From: CAZTCJ01 sp964612085
GTDB taxonomy: Bacteria > Pseudomonadota > Alphaproteobacteria > JAJFIK01
NCBI GenBank assembly: GCA_964612085.1
Contig: CAZTCJ010000109.1
Span: 1 to 11,036 of the forward strand
Length of the DNA: 11,036 nt
Reading direction: 5' to 3'
Shown piece after piece: positions 5,875 through 11,036 of the stretch. The notes below the pieces were generated by a model, which saw only the letters and a program-made list of their open reading frames with translations, was not told the DNA's origin and did not search any database. Each line of letters opens with the position of its first letter. The stretch's first letter is position 1. Made by a program: the position numbers and the translations under genes.

Positions 5875-7059
5875 ATGACATCTCTCACGCGTCCGGCTCG
5901 CCCGGACACGCGGCCCGTGCGGCCGCAGTTTTCGTCTGGACCCTGCGCCAAGCGCCCGGGCTGGACACCTGAAGTCTTATCATCCGCAGCGCTCGGACGA
6001 TCCCATCGCTCAAAGCCCGGCAAGGCGAAACTGGCCGAAGCCATCGACCGCACGCGGGCGCTCTTGCGCATTCCCGGCGATTATCGCATCGGCATCGTGC
6101 CCGCGTCCGACACGGGCGCGGTGGAAATGGCCATGTGGTCGCTTCTGGGCGCGCGGGGCGTCGATCTTCTGGCCTGGGAATCTTTCGGGGCCGGTTGGGT
6201 GGCCGACGCGGTCAAGCAGCTCAAGCTTGAGGATGTCCGCCTGTTCGAAGCCGCCTATGGCGCGCTGCCCGATCTCTCGCAAGTGGATGGCGACCGCGAC
6301 GTGGTCTTCACCTGGAACGGCACGACCTCCGGCGTGCGCGTGCCCGATGCGGACTGGATCCGCGCGGAGCGGGGTGGGCTGACGATCTGCGACGCCACCT
6401 CAGCCGTTTTCGCGCAAGCGCTCGACTGGTCCAAACTCGACGTGGTGACCTTCTCTTGGCAGAAGGTGATGGGCGGGGAAGCGGCCCATGGCGTGCTGAT
6501 CCTCTCCCCCCGCGCGGTCGAGCGGCTGGAGAGCTACACGCCGCCCTGGCCCTTGCCGAAGATTTTCCGTCTGACCAAGGACGGCAAGCTGATCGAGGGG
6601 ATCTTCAAGGGCGAGACCATCAATACGCCGTCCATGCTGTGCGTCGAGGATTATCTCGATGCGCTCAAATGGGCCGAGGCCATCGGCGGCGGCGATGCGC
6701 TGATCGCCCGCGCCGACGCCAATCTGGCGGCTATCGCCGAATGGGTCGAACGCACGGATTGGATCGGTTTCCTGGCGGAGGATCCGGCGATCCGCTCCAA
6801 CACCTCCGTCTGCCTCAAGATCACCGATCCCTGGTTCCAGGCCCAAGAGGAAGAGGCCCAGGGCCGGATCATCAAACAGCTCTGCGCTTTGCTGGAAGAG
6901 GAGGGCGTGGCCTTCGATATTGCGGGCTACCGCGATGCGCCGCCGGGCCTGCGGATCTGGTGTGGCGCCACGGTGGACGCTTCCGATATCGCCGCCCTGC
7001 TGCCCTGGATCGAATGGGCGTATGCGGAAAGCCGCGAGCGCCAGGAGGCGGTTGCCTGA
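5875..7059 (+). CDS. serC: Phosphoserine aminotransferase SerC (Methanosarcina/alphaproteobacterial type)
   Basis: SerC is a cytosolic PLP enzyme that moves the amino group of glutamate to 3-phosphohydroxypyruvate, giving 3-phosphoserine, the second step of serine synthesis. The product has 394 residues and belongs to the long subtype seen in alphaproteobacteria and Methanosarcina, not the ~360-residue E. coli type. Visible features: FSSGPCAKRPGW (19-30), the early GRSHRSKPGK (41-50), FTWNGTTSGVRVP (145-157), ICDATSAVFA (171-180, with Asp173 for the cofactor ring) and TFSWQKVMGGEAAHGV (192-207), with Lys197 as the Schiff-base residue. ATG 5875 was preferred over the longer open frame because GAAGGAA sits seven bases upstream and the frame extension would precede the predicted transcript start. 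It is first in a serC-serA unit under the promoter at 5789-5819 and the structured leader. serA follows after 66 bases. Confidence 0.96.
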   Translation: MTSLTRPARPDTRPVRPQFSSGPCAKRPGWTPEVLSSAALGRSHRSKPGKAKLAEAIDRTRALLRIPGDYRIGIVPASDTGAVEMAMWSLLGARGVDLLAWESFGAGWVADAVKQLKLEDVRLFEAAYGALPDLSQVDGDRDVVFTWNGTTSGVRVPDADWIRAERGGLTICDATSAVFAQALDWSKLDVVTFSWQKVMGGEAAHGVLILSPRAVERLESYTPPWPLPKIFRLTKDGKLIEGIFKGETINTPSMLCVEDYLDALKWAEAIGGGDALIARADANLAAIAEWVERTDWIGFLAEDPAIRSNTSVCLKITDPWFQAQEEEAQGRIIKQLCALLEEEGVAFDIAGYRDAPPGLRIWCGATVDASDIAALLPWIEWAYAESRERQEAVA

Positions 7060-7125
7060 CCGGGCAGCCGTTCGCTTTATTTCCTTATCCGTCCGCGCCG
7101 CGGGCGTCTTCCCCAAGGATATCTC

Positions 7126-8703
7126 ATGCCTAAAGTACTGATTTCCGACAAGCTGAGCCCGGCCGCCGCCGAGATCTTCCGGACCCGGGATATCGAGGTC
7201 GATGTCAATGTGGGCCTGGAGCCTGCCGAACTGATCAAGATCATCGGGGACTATGACGGTCTTGCCCTGCGCTCCGCCACCAAGGTGACGCCGGACATTC
7301 TCGAAGCCGCCGACCGGCTCAAAGTGATCGGGCGCGCGGGCATCGGCGTCGATAACATCAACGTGCCGGCGGCCACCGGCAGAGGGGTGGTGGTGATGAA
7401 CACGCCCTTCGGCAATTCCATCACCACGGCGGAACACGCCATCGCCATGATGCTGGCGCTCGCCCGCCAGATCCCCCAGGCCAATGCCTCGACGCAAGCC
7501 GGCAAATGGGAGAAGTCCAAATTCATGGGCGTCGAGCTCACCGGCAAGACGCTAGGCGTCATCGGCTGCGGCAATATCGGCAGCATCGTCGCCGCCCGCG
7601 CCCAGGGCCTGCGCATGAAAGTGGTGGCCTATGATCCGTATCTGTCCGATGAGCGCGCCGCCGATCTGGGCGTGGAGAAACTGGACCTGGATCCGCTTCT
7701 TCAGCGCTCTGACTTCGTGACGCTTCACGTGCCTTTGACCGGCCAGACCAAGGGCATTATCGGCGCTGATGCCATCGCCAAGATGAAAAAAGGCGCCCGG
7801 CTGATCAATTGCGCGCGCGGCGGCCTCATCGACGAAGCGGCCCTCAAGGAGGCCATGGACGCAGGCCATATCGCCGGCGCGGCGCTCGATGTCTTCGAGG
7901 AGGAACCGGCCCGCGACCATGCCTTGTTCGGACACGACAATCTGGTGGCCACCCCCCATCTTGGCGCGGCCACGACGGAAGCCCAGGAGAAGGTCGCCCT
8001 TCAGATTGCGGAACAAATGGCCGATTATCTGCTCACCGGTGCGGTCCAGAACGCCATCAACATGCCGTCGATTTCCGCCGAAGAGGCCCCGGTGCTGAAG
8101 CCCTTCGCGGCCTTGAGCGAACGGCTGGGCCTGTTCATCGGCCAGATGTGCGAAAGCGCGGTCAAGCAGATCACCATCGAGTACGAAGGCGATGTGGCGG
8201 ACATGAACACCCGCACCCTGACCCATGCGGCGCTGACGGGCATCCTGCGTCCTCAGCTTGCGGATGTGAACATGGTGAGCGCGCCGGTGATCGCCAAGGA
8301 GCGGGGCATCAAGGTCAGCGAAGTGCGCCGGGAACAGCGCGGCATTTATGAGACCTATATCCGTCTCGCGGTGGAGACCGAAGCGAATGAGTTGAGCGTC
8401 GCGGGGACGATTTTCTCCAACGGCCAGCACCGGGTGATTCAGATCCAGGGCATCGGCCTCGACGCGGAACTGGACAAGCACATGCTCTTCGTGACCAACG
8501 AAGACAGGCCCGGCATTATCGGCTCTTTGGGGCTCGCGCTGGGCGAGGCGGGTGTTAATATCGCCTCGTTCAATCTCGGCCGCCAGGCGCCCGGCGGCTC
8601 GGCCCTGGCGCTTGTCGCCGTGGACGAGCCGGTCAAGCCGGAGGTGCTCGACAAGATCCGCAGCTTGCCCATGGTGCGCACGGCGCGGTCTTTGACCTTC
8701 TAA
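7126..8703 (+). CDS. serA: D-3-phosphoglycerate dehydrogenase SerA (long form with ACT domain)
   Basis: SerA oxidises 3-phosphoglycerate to 3-phosphohydroxypyruvate with NAD, the entry step of serine synthesis and the usual point of serine feedback control. The 525-residue protein is the long type. Domain order: substrate-binding half (1-~100 and ~285-310); Rossmann NAD domain with GVIGCGNIGSIVAARAQG (144-161) and the acidic Asp170 after the second strand; catalytic trio Arg231 in NCARGG, Glu260 in VFEEEP and His278 in TPHLGAATT; an intervening allosteric-substrate-binding domain (~320-450); and a C-terminal ACT domain starting at LFVTNEDRPGIIG (454-466). The ACT domain is the serine sensor in related enzymes, so feedback inhibition is plausible but inferred. 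AAGGA at 7115-7119 precedes ATG 7126. It shares the serC promoter region; the 66-base gap holds no clear terminator. Confidence 0.97.
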   Translation: MPKVLISDKLSPAAAEIFRTRDIEVDVNVGLEPAELIKIIGDYDGLALRSATKVTPDILEAADRLKVIGRAGIGVDNINVPAATGRGVVVMNTPFGNSITTAEHAIAMMLALARQIPQANASTQAGKWEKSKFMGVELTGKTLGVIGCGNIGSIVAARAQGLRMKVVAYDPYLSDERAADLGVEKLDLDPLLQRSDFVTLHVPLTGQTKGIIGADAIAKMKKGARLINCARGGLIDEAALKEAMDAGHIAGAALDVFEEEPARDHALFGHDNLVATPHLGAATTEAQEKVALQIAEQMADYLLTGAVQNAINMPSISAEEAPVLKPFAALSERLGLFIGQMCESAVKQITIEYEGDVADMNTRTLTHAALTGILRPQLADVNMVSAPVIAKERGIKVSEVRREQRGIYETYIRLAVETEANELSVAGTIFSNGQHRVIQIQGIGLDAELDKHMLFVTNEDRPGIIGSLGLALGEAGVNIASFNLGRQAPGGSALALVAVDEPVKPEVLDKIRSLPMVRTARSLTF

Positions 8704-8743
8704 AGAGACCTTCTGAGGGCGGACGAACAGGCTTTATGAGAGC

Positions 8744-8769
8744 GGGGGTGGTATTGGGCCGCCCCCTTT
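8744..8769 (+). terminator. GC-rich hairpin between serA and purA, terminator-like
   Basis: GGGGGTGG (8744-8751) pairs with CCGCCCCC (8759-8766), with one G-U wobble and a 7-base loop, and is followed by only three T residues. The stem is strong but the T run is short. It may be a weak intrinsic terminator or attenuator that lowers purA expression relative to serC-serA, or a 3' stabilising structure. The purA ribosome binding site lies eight bases beyond the T run. Confidence 0.45.
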
Positions 8770-8790
8770 GCATGTGAAAGGAGAGGCCCC

Positions 8791-10083
8791 ATGTCGAATG
8801 TGGCCGTTGTGGGCGCCCAGTGGGGAGACGAGGGCAAGGGCAAGATCGTCGATTGGCTGTCGGAGCGGGCCGATGTGGTGGTGCGCTTTCAGGGCGGCCA
8901 CAATGCGGGCCATACGCTCGTCATCGACGGCAAGACCTATAAGCTGAACCTGCTGCCGTCGGGCATCGTGCGGTCCGGTAAACTCTCGGTGATCGGCAAT
9001 GGGGTGGTGCTCGACCCCTGGGCCTTCGCGGAAGAGGTGGAGCGGCTGAGCGCCGACGGCGTTGCGGTGAGCCCGGACAATCTGGTGATCGCCGAGAACA
9101 CGACGCTTATTCTGCCCGTGCACCGGGAAATGGACATCCTGCGCGAGACCGCCAATGCGTCCGGGCGGATCGGCACGACGCAACGGGGCATCGGCCCGGC
9201 TTACGAGGACAAAGTGGGGCGGCGGGCCATCCGTATCGTCGATCTGGGCGAGGACAAGGTCCTCCAGGAGCGGATCGAAGGCCTGCTGGCGTTCCACAAT
9301 GCCTTGCGCCGCGGCCTGGGCCGGGAGGAAGTGGACGGCGATGCTCTGTTCGCGGAATTGAAGGCCATCGCGCCCAAGGTCCTGCCCTTCGCGGGCAGCG
9401 TCTCGCGGCGGCTGTTCGGTGCCAGCCGGTCGGGCAAGCGCATTCTGTTCGAAGGCGCGCAGGGCATCATGCTCGATGTGGACCACGGCACTTATCCCTT
9501 CGTCACCTCCTCCAACACGGTGGCGGGCCAGGCATCGACGGGTGCCGGCATCGGTCCGCAGGTGGTCGATTATGTGCTCGGCATCACAAAGGCCTACACC
9601 ACGCGGGTGGGCGAAGGGCCGTTCCCGACGGAGCTGATGGACGAGACCGGCAAGCGTCTGGGCGAGCGCGGACGGGAGTTCGGCACCGTCACGGGGCGCT
9701 CGCGCCGCTGCGGCTGGTTCGACGCGGCGCTGGTGCGCCATGCCATCCGCACGGGCGGCATTCACGGCATCGCGCTCACCAAGCTCGACGTGCTCGACGG
9801 TTTCGAAGCGATCAAGGTCGGCGTGGGCTATCGCTGGAAGGGCCAGGAGATCGACTTCTATCCTGCTGGAATGGCGGCGCAATCGGAAGTCGAGCCGATC
9901 TACGAGACGCTGGAAGGCTGGAACGAATCCACCCAAGGTGCACGCTCGTGGGCGCAGTTGCCCGCGGCGGCGGTCAAATATGTCCGCCGGGTCGAAGAGC
10001 TGATCGGCGCGCCGGTGGCTCTGCTTTCAACCTCGCCCGAACGGGATGACACCATCCTGGTCCGCGATCCCTTCGAGCGGTGA
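8791..10083 (+). CDS. purA: Adenylosuccinate synthetase PurA
   Basis: PurA joins IMP and aspartate with GTP to form adenylosuccinate, the first committed step to AMP; it is a cytosolic homodimer. The 430-residue product has the usual length and all signatures: AQWGDEGKGKIVDWLSE (9-25) with catalytic Asp13, GGHNAGHTL (35-43) with catalytic His41, then VIGNGVVLDP, TTQRGIGPAYEDKVGRRA, LFEGAQGIMLDVDHGTYPFV, VGEGPFPTEL and GRSRRCGWFDA, followed by ALTKLDVLD for the guanine base. Nothing needed for catalysis is missing. ATG 8791 follows a strong Shine-Dalgarno inside AAAGGAGAGG (8777-8786). It lies 87 bases after serA in the same direction with a terminator-like hairpin between, so it may be partly uncoupled from the serine genes; no clear separate promoter was seen. 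serC, serA and purA are often neighbours in alphaproteobacteria. Confidence 0.98.
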   Translation: MSNVAVVGAQWGDEGKGKIVDWLSERADVVVRFQGGHNAGHTLVIDGKTYKLNLLPSGIVRSGKLSVIGNGVVLDPWAFAEEVERLSADGVAVSPDNLVIAENTTLILPVHREMDILRETANASGRIGTTQRGIGPAYEDKVGRRAIRIVDLGEDKVLQERIEGLLAFHNALRRGLGREEVDGDALFAELKAIAPKVLPFAGSVSRRLFGASRSGKRILFEGAQGIMLDVDHGTYPFVTSSNTVAGQASTGAGIGPQVVDYVLGITKAYTTRVGEGPFPTELMDETGKRLGERGREFGTVTGRSRRCGWFDAALVRHAIRTGGIHGIALTKLDVLDGFEAIKVGVGYRWKGQEIDFYPAGMAAQSEVEPIYETLEGWNESTQGARSWAQLPAAAVKYVRRVEELIGAPVALLSTSPERDDTILVRDPFER

Positions 10084-10113
10084 CGCATACACACGTAATT
10101 TTACTTGCTCCTC

Positions 10114-10986
10114 ATGGCTGTACCTCTAAAGATTCCCATTACGGAAAAATGGGGGGCCCGCGTGGGGGTAGAGCACGCGCACGCATTTGGTGTGCATGAG
10201 CAAAAGAGCCGGTTCGAGCCCGCCATGCTGCGGATCGAGCCGGGCGGCTTCGAGATGGGTGCGCCGCTTCGCGCCCGGGAGCGTTGCGACGATGAGGGGC
10301 CGATCCATGGGGTGCACTTTTCCCGTGCTTTCGAATTAAGCTGCACGCCGGTCACCTGCGGCCAGTTTCTGGCCTTTGTGCGGGCGACGGGCCGGGACAT
10401 GGGCTCGAAGGCCCGTGTCTATGAAGGCGGTATCTGGAAGACCCGCCCGCAACGCAATTGGCTCAATCCCGGTTTTCAGCAAACGGAAGATCATCCGGTC
10501 GTATGTGTGAACTGGCCTGATGCCCAGGCCTATTGCGACTGGCTGGCGGCCGAGACGGGGCGGGCCTATCGTCTGCCCACGGAAGCGGAATGGGAATATG
10601 CCGCCCGCGCCGGGACCGATTCGATCTATGCCTGGGGCGATGAGTGGGATCCGGCGCAAGCCAATGCTGACCGCCAGGAAGGGGGCACGGTGCCCGTGGG
10701 CCGCTACCCGGCCAATCCCTGGGGCCTTCATGACATGGCGGGCAATATCTGGGAATGGTGTGCCGATCATTGGCATGCGGACTATGACGGCGCCCCTCAG
10801 GACGGCTCGGCCTGGCTTTATGAACGGGCGGATCCGGGTATCTCCCGGGTGGTGCGCGGCGGCTCCTGGTTCGACGAGCCGGTGAACCTGCGTATGGCCG
10901 TGCGCTATAACGCCATGCCCCGCGTGCGCAGCAGCGATCTGGGGTTCCGCATTGCCCGGACGGTTGAGGACGAACCGTCAGTGTAG
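10114..10986 (+). CDS. SUMF1/FGE-fold protein lacking the formylglycine-generating cysteine pair
   Basis: From residue ~38 this 290-residue protein is one SUMF1 (FGE-sulfatase, C-type-lectin-like) domain: IEPGGFEMGAP (41-51), PVTCGQFLAFVRATG (79-93), HPVVCVNWPDAQAYCDWLA (127-145), YRLPTEAEWEYAARAG (152-167), YAWGDEW (172-178), GRYPANPWGLHDMAGNIWEW (196-215), VVRGGSW (246-252) and DLGFRIAR (275-282). Oxidase members that make formylglycine in sulfatases bind copper through two Cys after the GGS motif; the equivalent stretch here (249-275) has no Cys, so sulfatase activation is unlikely. Related folds act in ergothioneine-type synthases, PvdO-like proteins and binding proteins, so the function is unknown. 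No signal peptide was seen, suggesting a cytosolic protein. The start is uncertain: ATG 10114 has no clear Shine-Dalgarno, and GTG 10162 or ATG 10225 are in frame. It follows purA by 30 bases. Confidence 0.82.
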   Translation: MAVPLKIPITEKWGARVGVEHAHAFGVHEQKSRFEPAMLRIEPGGFEMGAPLRARERCDDEGPIHGVHFSRAFELSCTPVTCGQFLAFVRATGRDMGSKARVYEGGIWKTRPQRNWLNPGFQQTEDHPVVCVNWPDAQAYCDWLAAETGRAYRLPTEAEWEYAARAGTDSIYAWGDEWDPAQANADRQEGGTVPVGRYPANPWGLHDMAGNIWEWCADHWHADYDGAPQDGSAWLYERADPGISRVVRGGSWFDEPVNLRMAVRYNAMPRVRSSDLGFRIARTVEDEPSV

Positions 10987-10988
10987 GG

Positions 10989-11012
10989 TGCAGTGAGCGC
11001 CAGCGAACTGCA
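10989..11012 (+). other. Weak inverted repeat just downstream of the SUMF1-fold gene
   Basis: TGCAGT (10989-10994) and ACTGCA (11007-11012) are perfect 6-base inverted arms around 12 bases, starting two bases after the TAG stop. No T run follows, so it is not a convincing intrinsic terminator. The window ends 24 bases later and the next gene cannot be seen. Confidence 0.2.
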
Positions 11013-11036
11013 TGGCTCCGGACGGTTCGCCGTGCA

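Noticed and set aside
4607..5878. 423-codon open frame on the plus strand
   Set aside because: It is antisense to the class-V PLP enzyme, which carries intact motifs; the composition is Arg/Gly/His-rich without recognisable domains.
6400..7497. 365-codon minus-strand open frame over serC/serA
   Set aside because: It is antisense to two genes with complete catalytic motifs and is a codon-bias shadow.
7552..8481. 309-codon minus-strand open frame over serA
   Set aside because: It is antisense to intact serA with no independent start signal or motif.
8734..9936. 400-codon minus-strand open frame over purA
   Set aside because: It is antisense to complete purA; the His/Arg/Asp-rich composition is typical of high-GC shadows.
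10114..10986. Sulfatase-activating formylglycine-generating enzyme
   Set aside because: The expected Cys pair is absent and there is no sulfatase in the window.
1..11036. Novel defence, mobile or biosynthetic island
   Set aside because: Composition is uniform, most genes are core metabolism, and no transposase, integrase, repeats array, toxin-antitoxin pair or attachment site was found.

Overview
The window is dense, high-GC, single-copy chromosomal DNA from what looks like an alphaproteobacterium. Four things point there. The first is the gene set ftsH, folP, thiD and serC-serA-purA. The second is SerC of the long Methanosarcina/alphaproteobacterial subtype. The third is a promoter matching the alphaproteobacterial CTTGAC/CTATAT pattern. 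The fourth is a short structured leader before serC that agrees with the known alphaproteobacterial serC leader element. The sequence does not settle the order or genus. No mobile element, CRISPR array, tRNA or rRNA was seen, and no gene-free stretch exceeds 300 bases; the longest is the 185-base divergent region 5690-5874.

Layout. Bases 1-3591 (+) hold one tight co-directional block: the C-terminal part of the membrane protease FtsH (cut by the window start), dihydropteroate synthase FolP, the thiamin-pathway kinase ThiD and a PhzF-family isomerase. ThiD and PhzF lie in one uninterrupted frame with no stop codon between them. They therefore read either as a fusion or as two genes whose separating stop has been lost. 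Bases 3603-5689 (-) hold a two-gene convergent unit: a class-V PLP-dependent enzyme whose stop overlaps the start of an EamA/DMT-type 10-helix transporter.

From 5690 a divergent control region carries a strong promoter and the serC leader. It drives serC and serA, the first two committed enzymes of serine synthesis (SerA oxidises 3-phosphoglycerate, SerC transaminates the product). After a terminator-like hairpin comes purA (first step from IMP to AMP). The window ends with a SUMF1/FGE-fold protein that lacks the copper-binding cysteines of true formylglycine-generating enzymes.

Most of the window is ordinary housekeeping metabolism. I do not see a convincing undescribed multi-gene system. 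The points most worth checking are the stop-less thiD-phzF junction, the serC leader whose last stem occludes the ribosome binding site, the coupled PLP enzyme/exporter pair of unknown substrate, and the cysteine-less SUMF1 protein.
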